From Bin127 sp965203505 (GTDB lineage: Bacteria > Chloroflexota > Dehalococcoidia > Lucifugimonadales > Lucifugimonadaceae), in contig OZ241880.1 of assembly GCA_965203505.1 (NCBI GenBank), forward strand, positions 1,984,001 to 2,048,000: 64,000 nt of DNA. The letters are read 5' to 3'. The translations under genes and the position numbers were made by a program. Under the pieces are notes generated by a model. That model was not told where the DNA came from and ran no database searches. It saw only the letters and a list, made by a program, of their open reading frames with translations. Below are positions 8,770 to 17,169 of this stretch, piece after piece (position 1 is the first letter of the stretch; each line of letters starts with the position of its first letter).

Positions 8770-9834
8770 TCAGGACACCAAAGCCGCGATCGCATCGCCG
8801 ACCGCCGTCGTCGTCGATGAACCACCCAAATCTGGAGTCAGCGTCTCGCCTTCATCTAACAGATTCTCGACCGCCGACCTCACATCCGCCGCTGCATCGT
8901 CCTCGTAAAGGTGGTCCAACATCAGCGCCGCGGTCAAGATCTGAGCCATCGGGTTTGCGATACCCATTCCAGCGATGTCCGGCGCGCTACCGTGCGTCGG
9001 CTCGAACATCGACGGGCTAGTCCGCGTCGGATCAAGATTAGCACTCGACGCCAACCCCATCGACCCGGTGATAATCGCACCTATATCCGTCAGAATATCG
9101 CCGAACAGATTCGATGCCACCACGACGTCGAATTTCTCCGGTCGACGGATGAAGTCCATGCATGCCGCGTCGATCAATAAAGAATCCGTGGTGATGTCGT
9201 AATAGTCCTCTTTGATCTCATCGAACGTTCGGTCCCATAACACCATGCCGTAGCCCTGCGCGTTCGACTTCGTGATAGATGTGACGTGCATCTTCTTCCT
9301 GCGGGCGCGCGCTAGCTCGAACGCGTAACGGATCACCCTTTCACACCCTCTACGGGTGAACACCGACGACTGCACCGCGACCTCACCAGGGAAATCTCGG
9401 TACTGGAAACCGCCCACATTCGCATACTCGCCCTCGGTGTTCTCTCTCACGACTATCAGATCGATGTCGTAAGGTTTCACATTCTTCAACGGCGAATCCA
9501 CGCCCGGCAACAGAACCGACGGCCGAACGCACGCGTACTGATCGAAAGCTCGCCTGATCGGCAACAGCAAACCGTTCAGCGTGATGTGGTCCTGAACCTC
9601 GGGATGACCTACCGCACCCAGAAAAATCGCGTCGAAACTCCTCAACTGATCGACACCATCCGACGGCATCATCTCGCCATGTTCGAAGTAGTACTCCGAA
9701 CTCCAAGGAAACTCGACGAAATCCCATTCAATGTCGTGTTTGCCGCCGAGAGCGTGCAATACCTTCAACGCCTCGTCGACAACATCGACACCGATACCGT
9801 CACCCTTGATTACCGCTATCCTGTACTTAACCAA
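8770..9834 (-). CDS. Tartrate/D-malate-type decarboxylating dehydrogenase
   Basis: Isocitrate/isopropylmalate dehydrogenase superfamily: NAD-dependent oxidative decarboxylation of a 2-hydroxy acid. Conserved pieces are YRIAVIKGDGIG at the N-terminus, the substrate loop LLPIRRAFDQY, VVRENTEGEYANVGG, and FEPTHGSAPDIAG. The WSSEYYFEHGEMMP segment and the FDAIFLGAVGHPEVQDH phrase fit the tartrate dehydrogenase/D-malate dehydrogenase (TtuC/DmlA) branch better than LeuB. I place the start at TTG 9834 because GAGGT lies six bases upstream and the next residues are the normal family N-terminus; an in-frame start at 9879 would add 15 unconserved residues. Confidence 0.85.
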   Translation of the reverse strand: MVKYRIAVIKGDGIGVDVVDEALKVLHALGGKHDIEWDFVEFPWSSEYYFEHGEMMPSDGVDQLRSFDAIFLGAVGHPEVQDHITLNGLLLPIRRAFDQYACVRPSVLLPGVDSPLKNVKPYDIDLIVVRENTEGEYANVGGFQYRDFPGEVAVQSSVFTRRGCERVIRYAFELARARRKKMHVTSITKSNAQGYGMVLWDRTFDEIKEDYYDITTDSLLIDAACMDFIRRPEKFDVVVASNLFGDILTDIGAIITGSMGLASSANLDPTRTSPSMFEPTHGSAPDIAGMGIANPMAQILTAALMLDHLYEDDAAADVRSAVENLLDEGETLTPDLGGSSTTTAVGDAIAALVS

Positions 9835-9880
9835 ATTGAAACCTCGTACCTGTTCCAACCTCTCGCCACCCACGCCCAAC

Positions 9881-9922
9881 GTTTCCCCCGATTACCGGGG
9901 AAATGCCGAAGACAAAGGGGGC
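9881..9922 (+). repeat. Degenerate copy of palindromic repeat family A
   Basis: TTTCCCCCG...CGGGGAAATGCC...GACAAAGGGGGC: a decayed version of the CCCCC/GGGGG palindrome plus AAAGGGGGC tail found repeatedly between 18.9 and 29.2 kb. It lies between two minus-strand oxidoreductase genes. Confidence 0.7.
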
Positions 9923-9945
9923 TCGAGCCATTGCAGATCAAATCC

Positions 9946-10812
9946 TTACGAAGCGCGAGACTCGATCACTTCCAACACGCCAGCGATATCGTTCTCGTCC
10001 CAACCGTTCTCCATCATGGTGTGGAACAGTTCCTCGGATTTAATCGCCAATTCCAGCGAAAGCCCCTCGGCGTTCGCCAAATCCTTGATGATGCCCAAGT
10101 CCTTATCGAGGTTGCGTACCGGCGCTGCCGACTCCTCGAAATCACGAGCCGCGGTTATCGGCGCGCTCCGGTCGACCATCGCGCTAGCTCCCCAAGCAAC
10201 GCTCAGCAACTCCGCCGCGACCCCGATATCAACCCCTGCAGAGTTCGCCAAAGCAAATGCCTCCGCCGCCGCGACGGTGTGAACCCCGACCAGCAACTGG
10301 TTGATCAGCTTCATCGCTGTCCCCGCACCGTTCGGCCCCATGTGGCGAACGTTCGCACCCATCAACTCGAAATATGGCAACGCCTTATTGAACGCCTCTT
10401 CCGAGCCGCCGCACATGATCGCCAAGGTGCCCGCCGCAGCGCCCGTCGGCCCGCCGCTGATCGGCGCGTCGATGAACATCGCTCCTTTGGCCTCTGCCGC
10501 TTCCGCACACTTGCGTGATGTCCCGATATCTACCGTGCTGTGGTCCACGATTATCTGACCCGGCTCACAAGCCGGCACAACTTCGCCGATGATCACATCC
10601 AAAGATGTCTGCACACTCGGCAAACACGCAAGAACAACATCCACCTTTGACACCAAATCTGCCGACGAGCTAGCTCCTTGAGCACCTCGATCGATCATCG
10701 CCTCGATCTTCGACTGTGTACGCGTATAAACGACCGGGTCAGCGCCCTTGGCCAGAAGATTGTCAGCCATTCCCTGACCCATGTAACCCAGCCCGATAAA
10801 CCCTACCGACAT
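9946..10812 (-). CDS. 3-hydroxyisobutyrate dehydrogenase-family oxidoreductase
   Basis: NAD(P)-dependent beta-hydroxyacid dehydrogenase, 288 residues from ATG 10812, which has AAGGAG nine bases upstream. The Rossmann motif is VGFIGLGYMGQGM, followed by the substrate signature DAPISGGPTGAAAGT and the catalytic lysine segment GTAMKLINQLL. Relatives reduce or oxidise 3-hydroxyisobutyrate, tartronate semialdehyde or glyoxylate. With the tartrate-type dehydrogenase and aldo/keto reductase downstream, tartronate semialdehyde or another C3-C4 hydroxy acid is a reasonable guess but not shown. A repeat sits in the gap before the next gene. Confidence 0.9.
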   Translation of the reverse strand: MSVGFIGLGYMGQGMADNLLAKGADPVVYTRTQSKIEAMIDRGAQGASSSADLVSKVDVVLACLPSVQTSLDVIIGEVVPACEPGQIIVDHSTVDIGTSRKCAEAAEAKGAMFIDAPISGGPTGAAAGTLAIMCGGSEEAFNKALPYFELMGANVRHMGPNGAGTAMKLINQLLVGVHTVAAAEAFALANSAGVDIGVAAELLSVAWGASAMVDRSAPITAARDFEESAAPVRNLDKDLGIIKDLANAEGLSLELAIKSEELFHTMMENGWDENDIAGVLEVIESRAS

Positions 10813-10966
10813 GTCTAGTTGCTCCTTATCTGAATGAGACCACGATGCTCGTGCCAATAGTCAATTGTGCATCACGAAATGAGGCACTTTTCTGCTTTGG
10901 ATAGACGCCGCAAGTATATAAGCGAGCCGTGGGACACCCCCACTCCCTGATCAGTTCCAGGCGGGG

Positions 10967-11037
10967 CGTCATTCCCGAGCGCATACGCCTCGCTGAGATA
11001 TGCTTCGACTGCGCTCGGCACGACAGAAGCATCTCAG
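10967..11037. repeat. Family E-like imperfect inverted repeat
   Basis: CGTCATTCCCGAGCGCATAC begins a 71-base block whose second half carries ATGCTTCGACTGCGCTCGGC and CAGAAGCATCTCAG. It resembles the GTCATTCCGAGCG...GAATCTC repeats elsewhere in the window and can fold on itself. Confidence 0.5.
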
Positions 11038-11128
11038 TCGATACCTTCGCCAACGCGACCTGTCAGCGCTTGCGACAGTGGTAGAAATAGATAGCGCCCT
11101 GCGTGAACAGGACGCTTCATTCGCTAAC

Positions 11129-11221
11129 GGAGGGTGCCGTCAAGGCGACGAACGGGACTGCAACTCCCGGGGTTGCTAGAAAGACCCTAGCATCGCGGTT
11201 CGATTCCGCCACCCTCCGCCA
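11129..11221 (+). tRNA. tRNA-Sec-like tRNA with GCA (Cys) anticodon
   Basis: A 93-base cloverleaf with encoded CCA. The acceptor stem has 8 pairs (GGAGGGTG 11129-11136 with CACCCTCC 11210-11217), then discriminator G11218 and CCA. D arm CGTC/GACG with the small loop AAGGC; anticodon arm CGGGA/TCCCG with loop CTGCAAC, anticodon GCA at 11160-11162; long variable arm TGCTAG/CTAGCA (11174-11192); T arm GCGG-TTCGATT-CCGC (11195-11209). The 8-pair acceptor, 4-pair T stem, long variable arm and G73 are features of tRNA-Sec and its relatives, not of normal tRNA-Cys (7-pair acceptor, U73, short variable loop). G73 and a long variable arm favour charging by seryl-tRNA synthetase. No selA or selB lies in the window. 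Confidence 0.85.
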
Positions 11222-11320
11222 TTACAAAGCTATTCGCTTGTGTGAACCGCGCGCATGTTATTGTACACCGCCATCCCACGAACGCGAGTTCACTAACCCG
11301 ACATTCAGTATTCACACACC

Positions 11321-12385
11321 CTAATCGAGTTGCCGCAGCTTCGGATCGAGCCGATCACGCAACCAGTCGCCGAAGAAGTTCATCGACATCACCAGCAAGA
11401 AGATCGCCAAGCCGGGGAACATGGATGACCACCACACATCGTTGATCAGGTACTGATAACCCTCATCAACCATCTTGCCCCAAGTCGGGATCGGATCAGG
11501 GATACCGACACCAAGGAATGACAACACCGATTCCGTCAAGATTAGACCACCGACACGCAATGTGGCGATTACAAGGACTGTGCCAACCGTTCCCGGCAAG
11601 ATGTGCTTCATCATCAACCGCAAGTTGCTAGCGCCCATGATGCGCGCCGCGTTGACATAGTCGAGAGATCTGATCGTCAAAACATCGGCTCGAACGTTCC
11701 GCACGAAAGGCGGCCACGCGATCATCGCGATGATGATGATCACCGATGTCTCGGTCGCCCCGATCGTCGCCCCTACCATGATGGCGATAAGCAAGAACGG
11801 CAGCGCGTTCCAGATATCGACGAACCGCATTAGGACTTCGTCGAGCCAACCTCCGTAGTAACCGCCTACGACGCCCATCGCGGTCCCGATTATGACACCA
11901 GACAAGAGAGCGTAACCCGACACCTTCAACGAGACACCGGCTCCGTGGATGATCCGCGATAGCACATCGCGTCCCAAGCCGTCACTCCCCAAAATGAACT
12001 CTTCCCTCGTGAACCCCTTCTTCGAGGCGATCATGTACCCGATTTGACCTTCGTCGGTCGTCAGATCGAAATCGGCTTCGTTCGCCGCGAGTTCATTCTC
12101 TGGTCGCGGCTGTCCCCAAGTCGGGGCCATCAGATTGAAATGCAGTTTTTGGACGTAAGGATCCGTAGGAGCGATCCACTCCGCAGTTAACGAGACCACC
12201 GTAACAGACACGAGGATAACGATCGGAATTATCGGCCATCGGCGCAACACGTACCAGAGCTGTGAAGGCAGCGAACGCTTCACTCTGGTCAAACCAGTGG
12301 TCGACGCGTCCAACGCGTCGCGTGATTCGACACCGGCTCGCGGCTCTACCATCGGCATTCTGGTTGGAGTCGGATCGATTGCCAT
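11321..12385 (-). CDS. Peptide-type ABC transporter permease (DppC/OppC family)
   Basis: Second inner-membrane permease of a nickel/peptide/opine-type ABC importer, 354 residues. The N-terminus carries a proline/arginine-rich cytoplasmic segment, the first membrane helix (IPIVILVSVTVVSLTAEWIA), the OppC-type N-terminal extension, then the permease core with FILGSDGLGRDVLSRIIHGA and the EAA-like loop YVNAARIMGASNLRLMMKHI. It is last in the operon after the binding protein and DppB-type permease; no ATPase genes are in view. ATG 12385 is taken as start; TTG 12391 adds two residues. Confidence 0.92.
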   Translation of the reverse strand: MAIDPTPTRMPMVEPRAGVESRDALDASTTGLTRVKRSLPSQLWYVLRRWPIIPIVILVSVTVVSLTAEWIAPTDPYVQKLHFNLMAPTWGQPRPENELAANEADFDLTTDEGQIGYMIASKKGFTREEFILGSDGLGRDVLSRIIHGAGVSLKVSGYALLSGVIIGTAMGVVGGYYGGWLDEVLMRFVDIWNALPFLLIAIMVGATIGATETSVIIIIAMIAWPPFVRNVRADVLTIRSLDYVNAARIMGASNLRLMMKHILPGTVGTVLVIATLRVGGLILTESVLSFLGVGIPDPIPTWGKMVDEGYQYLINDVWWSSMFPGLAIFLLVMSMNFFGDWLRDRLDPKLRQLD

Positions 12386-12416
12386 CGTCAATATCTCGGA
12401 TGTTTAGCGCAGTTCC

Positions 12417-13367
12417 TCAATCGTAGCGAATTCTCGGGTCTACCAAGGCATAAATGATGTCCGTAATGAACGTCGCCAATACGTAGACCAGAATGAACAT
12501 CAACACCGCGCCCTGAAGTATCGGAAAGTCGTTGCCATGCACTGCTTGAACCGCCATCAAACCGATGCCGGGACGCGAAAATATCGACTCAACAACCAAC
12601 GCGCCTTCGATAAAACCTGCGAACGCCAACGTCGACGCAGTCAATGGCTGAATCAGCGCGTTCCTAAAGGCGTGTTTCCAAACCACGAACGTAGTTCCAA
12701 CACCCTTTGCGCGCGCCAGTTTCACATACTCGGAGTCGAGCACCTCTAGCATCGACGATCTCGTTAGTCGCAGATACCCGGCGAGAGCGCCCAAGGACAT
12801 GGCAACCACAGGCAAGATAAGATACTCCAATTGCCAAAGCGACGGATCTTGAGTTGAATCCCCGGCCAAACCCGCCGGCAACCAGTCCAACCAGACCGCA
12901 AACACCAGAATAAGAATTATCGCGAAGAAAAACACCGGAATCGATTGACCGATCAACGCTACAAATCTGCCACCGTAATCTACGAAGCTGCCCCGTCTGA
13001 TCGCCGAGAGAACGCCTAGACTCACGCCGATCGTCGAAGAAAAGAACCATGCGAATGTTCCGAGTTGGAGGCTGTGGGGAATCTTCTCAGTGATGATCCG
13101 CGCCACTGGAAGTTTGAAAGCGAGGTTCTCACCCAAGTCGCCCCTCATTACTCGACTCAACCAAAGCAGGTATTGAACCGGGAGAGCGCGATCCAGCGCC
13201 AGTTCCTTCTTAAGTTCCGCGACGGCTTCGTCGGAAATGCCATATCCGGAAGTCGCGAAAAGCAACAACGGGTCGCCGACCGCTCGAGACAGCGAAAACA
13301 CAATCGCCGTCGCAGCGATCGTGCTCAGGATCATGAAGAGGAATCTTCTTATCAAGAATCGGCGCAT
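12417..13367 (-). CDS. Peptide-type ABC transporter permease (DppB/OppB family)
   Basis: First inner-membrane permease of the same importer, 316 residues. It has the family N-terminus (RRFLIRRFLFMILSTIAAT), GDPL after the first helix, LPVQYLLWLSRVMRGDLGEN, and the EAA-type loop YVKLARAKGVGTTFVVWKHA that contacts the ATPase. The C-terminus shows FPILQGAVLMFILVYVLATF and DPRIRYD, both typical. It lies between the solute-binding protein and the DppC permease, about 30 bases before the latter, so the three are almost certainly co-transcribed. Confidence 0.94.
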   Translation of the reverse strand: MRRFLIRRFLFMILSTIAATAIVFSLSRAVGDPLLLFATSGYGISDEAVAELKKELALDRALPVQYLLWLSRVMRGDLGENLAFKLPVARIITEKIPHSLQLGTFAWFFSSTIGVSLGVLSAIRRGSFVDYGGRFVALIGQSIPVFFFAIILILVFAVWLDWLPAGLAGDSTQDPSLWQLEYLILPVVAMSLGALAGYLRLTRSSMLEVLDSEYVKLARAKGVGTTFVVWKHAFRNALIQPLTASTLAFAGFIEGALVVESIFSRPGIGLMAVQAVHGNDFPILQGAVLMFILVYVLATFITDIIYALVDPRIRYD

Positions 13368-13523
13368 GATGAAAAAAGATGTTAACCCATGCCTTAGGGC
13401 GGTGGGCGTCAGGTGCCCAATCGCCTAGGACAGATGCCCCTTCTGTGTTGATTTGCTCTCGCCCCAAATGGCATCGCTAGGACGCTCATAGGTTATTTTG
13501 ACGAGAGCGTTGTACGCGGCACT

Positions 13524-13551
13524 GGGCACCGCGGCGACTGCCGCGGTGCCC
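13524..13551 (-). terminator. Strong intercistronic hairpin after the binding-protein gene
   Basis: Perfect 11-pair stem GGGCACCGCGG/CCGCGGTGCCC around the loop CGACTG, 30 bases downstream of the solute-binding protein stop and before the permease gene. No T-run follows on the minus strand, so it may act as an mRNA-stabilising or attenuating hairpin that keeps binding protein in excess over permease rather than as a full terminator. Confidence 0.65.
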
Positions 13552-13581
13552 AATGTCGAAAGACTCTGATTGAGTCTCGCT

Positions 13582-15681
13582 TTACTGAGCGAGCTCGATG
13601 TCCCAGAGGTTGTTGATACCGCTGGCCGCGGCTCGGTCCTGAGGCCAAGCTGCGATCTTGTTGCGGTTCCAGAACCAGTCTTGCGGGACTGCGACAACGC
13701 CTGGCTGCAGGTTCCAGTAGTAGACGTACTGCAGGTAGCGGTTCGCAAAGTCGGTCGCCTCAGCGGTGTCGCTGGCGGCCGCCATGCCTTCGTAGAGTTC
13801 AAGAATCTTCGGCGACTCGAAGCCACATCCGAAACCACCGCGCGTCAGCGAGGTCTGGACAAGGCCCTTGGGGAAGTGCCACGGGTTCGACTCGCGACCC
13901 TTGTCGCAAGAGGTGATCCACGGGTGCACGTTTGCACGGTTCACGACCGTCGGGCGGAAGGTCACGTACGTGAACTTCAACGAGAACGTCGAGAGTCCGA
14001 TGTCGGACCAGTAACCGGCGACTGCGTCGGCGACTTCACCAGTGACCGATGCACCACCACCGAGCTCAGGACCTGCATACACAGAAACCTCGAATGTGTC
14101 GCTACCCAGAATGTCGGACTGATTAGACGACTTGATCCATTTGGCATCCTGCGATTTGATGATCTGCACCGCCTCGATCGGGTCATACTCATACGTGCAA
14201 GGTCCGGTTCCGGCCGGCGCCTCATCCGTGTAAACCCCGCCAGGTTCCTGCGTGCACTGCACACCAGCGTAGTTCGGGTGACCCCAAGCAAAGTACTCGA
14301 CCTGGACGACGTTACCGAGGCCTGCGAGCAGGGACTCGTTCACCGCGTCGCGGTCAACTGCGATCGCCATGGCGTAGCGAATCTGTCGTGCCTGTTCCAT
14401 GTCACCATCGCCGTGCGAACCGGTGTAGTTGCCGATCCAAGCGTGGTTGTGAACGAACGGGCCCTTGGGCGGAAGCGGCTCACCTGACTTGGCATCCGTG
14501 TCTTCCCAGAGGTTGCCCGAGAAGAAGATACCGAGTTGGACCGCGCCACCTGTACCAGATTGACCCCAGTTGGAGGAGTCGACGATTAGGTTGGCTGCGT
14601 CTTTGGGCTCAAGCTGAGCTGTGTCGATCTGACCAGTGCGCAACAGCGTTGCACGGTTGGTCGGGTCCCCTGCCTGCACCAAGATGATGGTCTCGGTCTT
14701 CGGGCTGAACTTCCAATGGTCCGAGTCCGCAGATAGGACAATTCGGTCGTCCGCAATCCACGTGTCGATCAGGTAAGGACCACTCGCCACGACGGTGTCG
14801 CGTACGAAGTCTTCGCCTTCGGTCTCAAATGCGTTCTTCGAAAGGACTGGGAACGCCTGGCCGGACTGGTTGACGTAGTCGTCTTTCCAAGTGCCGTCAA
14901 ATGCCGGGCTGCCGTCAGCCTTCGTGGCGAAGTTCCACTCCACTGTGCTCTCGTCAACAACGCGCCACTCACCCCAGAGACCGGCAAAGTCGCCAGCCTG
15001 GCCGTGGATCGATGTCGTGTTAGTGGCGTTGTTAGCGTCGTTCATGCTCCAAGCGACATCATCAGCGGTCAAAGGACCGTAGTCCTTGTCCTTGGTGCGG
15101 AACGTGATGCCGTCTTGGATCGTCACGCTACCGGTCGTCAGATCATCGCTGATGGCCCATTCGGTGGCGACCCACGGAAGGGTTTCGTCACTCGGACCTC
15201 GGCGGAACAGGGTTTCTGCGACGCCCCAGTTTTTGAGTGCGTCGGAAGCCTGGTTGGCGTTCCTGCCGACCTGTTGACCGATGGTCGCGAAACCGATGAC
15301 GGCGGCGCCGCCCTCGGTCTTGGGATCAGGAGCACCGATCGTGCCGACCAGACTCGCGGTCGCCGTCGGCTCAGGTGCCTCAATCTCGACGATCTTCTCG
15401 ACCTCTTTGACTACTTCTCGAAGAATTTCCTTCTCGACAACAACGGTCTGGACAACAGTCTCGCCCGCTACTTCGACTTCCTTCTCGACAACGACCGTCT
15501 GGACAACGGTCTCGCCTTGGACCTGCTTTTCAACGACGACCGTTTGGATTACGGTCTCGCCCTGGACCTGAACCTCTTTCTCAACGACGACCGTCTGAAT
15601 CACGGTCTCGCCGCAGGCCCAAGCCGCAAGCGCGGCGATCGCCACCGCACCCGCTAGCAGGATCTTTCTGCTTGTATTCAT
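13582..15681 (-). CDS. ABC transporter solute-binding lipoprotein, family 5, with repeat linker
   Basis: Substrate receptor of the DppABC-like importer, 699 residues. After a hydrophobic signal (ILLAGAVAIAALAAWAC) C23 can be lipidated. Residues 24-100 are an unusual linker of four near-identical units starting GETVIQTVVVEK or GETVVQTVVVEK at 24, 41, 56 and 73, then a Val/Glu-rich run and a PTATAS stretch. The globular part shows family-5 features (ETLFRRGPSDETLPWVATEW, SITIQD-like GSVTIQDGITFR, VASGPYLIDTW). Start: ATG 15681, or TTG 15687, which has GGAGGT six bases upstream. Substrate unknown. Confidence 0.9.
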   Translation of the reverse strand: MNTSRKILLAGAVAIAALAAWACGETVIQTVVVEKEVQVQGETVIQTVVVEKQVQGETVVQTVVVEKEVEVAGETVVQTVVVEKEILREVVKEVEKIVEIEAPEPTATASLVGTIGAPDPKTEGGAAVIGFATIGQQVGRNANQASDALKNWGVAETLFRRGPSDETLPWVATEWAISDDLTTGSVTIQDGITFRTKDKDYGPLTADDVAWSMNDANNATNTTSIHGQAGDFAGLWGEWRVVDESTVEWNFATKADGSPAFDGTWKDDYVNQSGQAFPVLSKNAFETEGEDFVRDTVVASGPYLIDTWIADDRIVLSADSDHWKFSPKTETIILVQAGDPTNRATLLRTGQIDTAQLEPKDAANLIVDSSNWGQSGTGGAVQLGIFFSGNLWEDTDAKSGEPLPPKGPFVHNHAWIGNYTGSHGDGDMEQARQIRYAMAIAVDRDAVNESLLAGLGNVVQVEYFAWGHPNYAGVQCTQEPGGVYTDEAPAGTGPCTYEYDPIEAVQIIKSQDAKWIKSSNQSDILGSDTFEVSVYAGPELGGGASVTGEVADAVAGYWSDIGLSTFSLKFTYVTFRPTVVNRANVHPWITSCDKGRESNPWHFPKGLVQTSLTRGGFGCGFESPKILELYEGMAAASDTAEATDFANRYLQYVYYWNLQPGVVAVPQDWFWNRNKIAAWPQDRAAASGINNLWDIELAQ

Positions 15682-15788
15682 CTTCAATACATGACCTCCA
15701 TGTATATGCTTCTGCTGCTTCTTGTGTCGCCGATTGAAAACGCGACGCGAAGCGACAGTGTCGGCGAACCAACACAACTAAGCGGATA

Positions 15789-15816
15789 AGTCTAAATGAA
15801 AAAAACGCAATGTCAA
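15789..15816 (-). promoter_or_regulatory. Promoter of the ABC transporter operon
   Basis: Minus strand TTGACA (15816-15811) and TAGACT (15794-15789) with 16 bases between, about 100 bases upstream of the binding-protein start and followed by a leader with GGAGGT near the start codon. Confidence 0.65.
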
Positions 15817-15907
15817 AATCCGTTTTTCGCTTTGATTCGTAACCGTCCGAACAAAGTTCCGTCAACGATAGAATCCTGATACCTACCTACATTTCACGAA
15901 CAACGAT

Positions 15908-16249
15908 ATGCCGAGCCAAACCAGCATCCTCTACTGGAAAGAGATCCCAGTCCAAGTAAAAGCCGAGAATGACGAAACCGCCGTATCGCTACCCCTGGAC
16001 CATCGTTTCCAAGAAGCTGCCGACGCCGTCGCAATGATGGACGGTTCTTACGGCAGCGACGCCTATCTCGACGCTTGGCAATGGGGCAAGCCCACGCAAT
16101 CCGAACTCAATCCCAAGCCTGCCGCCGACCAGCTCGCAGAGCGATTCAACAACGGTATGCCAGAGGATTTCGTCGCCCGCATCCGCGACCTCCATAACGC
16201 CGGCAACCGAGTCGAGCAACCCGGTGCTATAGACCACTGGGTAAAATAG
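15908..16249 (+). CDS. Small 'virulence factor' domain-like protein
   Basis: Protein of 113 residues resembling the PF13769-type domain called 'virulence factor' (phrases ILYWKEIPVQVKAEND, LDHRFQEAADAVAMMDG and YLDAWQWGKP). The family assignment is from memory and the biochemical role is unknown. It opens the plus-strand methyl-transfer cluster, ending five bases before the homocysteine methyltransferase-like gene, so the two are surely co-transcribed. That link suggests an accessory role in corrinoid or one-carbon metabolism rather than virulence; this is inference. Confidence 0.65.
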   Translation: MPSQTSILYWKEIPVQVKAENDETAVSLPLDHRFQEAADAVAMMDGSYGSDAYLDAWQWGKPTQSELNPKPAADQLAERFNNGMPEDFVARIRDLHNAGNRVEQPGAIDHWVK

Positions 16250-16253
16250 ACGC

Positions 16254-17147
16254 ATGACGACCCAGACCTCATCAGCTCACGAAATCCTGCACCGTATCGA
16301 CAATGAGATTCTCATTTTCGATGGCGCGACAGGCACCTATCTCCAGCAGCACGGCCTCGAATCCGGCGGCTGTCCCGAACTGATGAACGCCGATGCACCG
16401 GACACCGTCCGCGGTATGGCACGGGAATACTTCGATGCCGGTTGCGACTTCGTCCTCACCAACTCCTTCGGCGGCACCAGGTTCCGACTGGAGCACTACG
16501 ACGCCCAGGACCGCGTCACCGAGCTCAACGCCCTCGCCGCCGAACTCGCCAAATCTCAAGCCGGACCCGGCCAATACGTCGCCGGATCCGTAGGCCCCAC
16601 CGGCGAGTTCATCGAACCGCTAGGAATGGTCAGCGAAGACGAGATGTACGATGCCTTTGCCGAGCAGATCATCGCCCTCGAACAAGGCGGTGCCGACGCC
16701 GTGATGATCGAGACCCAGATGGTCCTCGACGAAGCCCAGATCGCCATCAAAGCCACCCGCGACAATACTGATCTTGTAGTCATGGCCACCATGGTCTTCG
16801 ACAAGGGCCCCCGCGGCTTCTTCACCATGTGGGGCACCTCACCGGAAGACGCCGCCAAAGGTCTAGCCGAAGCCGGCGCCGACGTCGTCGGATCCAACTG
16901 CGGAAACGGCATCGACAAGATGATCGAGATCGCACAGCTGATGCGATCAGTCGTCGACAGCCCCATCGTCATCCAGTCAAACGCCGGGATACCCGCCTAT
17001 AAAGGTGGGGAGATCATCTATCCAGAGTCCCCTGAATACATGGCGAAACGCTACGAGCAGCTAGCCGAAATTCCCGTCCAGATACTCGGCGGATGCTGCG
17101 GCACCACGCCTGAACACATCACCGCTCTAGTGCAAGCAGTCAAGTAA
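16254..17147 (+). CDS. Homocysteine S-methyltransferase family protein
   Basis: 297-residue TIM-barrel zinc methyltransferase of the BHMT/MmuM/MetH-N-terminal family. Start FDGATGTYLQQHG is the family N-terminus; predicted zinc ligands are C216 (GSNCGNG) and C281/C282 (GGCCGTTPEH). Members transfer methyl groups from betaine, S-methylmethionine or a methyl-corrinoid to a thiol. In this cluster, with a corrinoid protein (19103) and a UroD/MtaA-like protein (17904), it may transfer methyl between a substrate and the corrinoid or to a thiol acceptor. Direction and substrate are not evident. Confidence 0.9.
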   Translation: MTTQTSSAHEILHRIDNEILIFDGATGTYLQQHGLESGGCPELMNADAPDTVRGMAREYFDAGCDFVLTNSFGGTRFRLEHYDAQDRVTELNALAAELAKSQAGPGQYVAGSVGPTGEFIEPLGMVSEDEMYDAFAEQIIALEQGGADAVMIETQMVLDEAQIAIKATRDNTDLVVMATMVFDKGPRGFFTMWGTSPEDAAKGLAEAGADVVGSNCGNGIDKMIEIAQLMRSVVDSPIVIQSNAGIPAYKGGEIIYPESPEYMAKRYEQLAEIPVQILGGCCGTTPEHITALVQAVK

Positions 17148-17169
17148 CCATCGCTCAGGAGAAACAGCC

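Noticed and set aside
11103..11324. 73-residue plus-strand open frame
   Set aside because: It covers the tRNA-like gene; the codons follow tRNA stems and there is no ribosome site.
13570..14487. 305-residue plus-strand open frame opposite the binding-protein gene
   Set aside because: Shadow of the minus-strand family-5 binding protein, without recognisable motifs.
16272..16972. Minus-strand frames opposite the homocysteine methyltransferase gene
   Set aside because: Shadow frames created by strong third-position bias; no family features.
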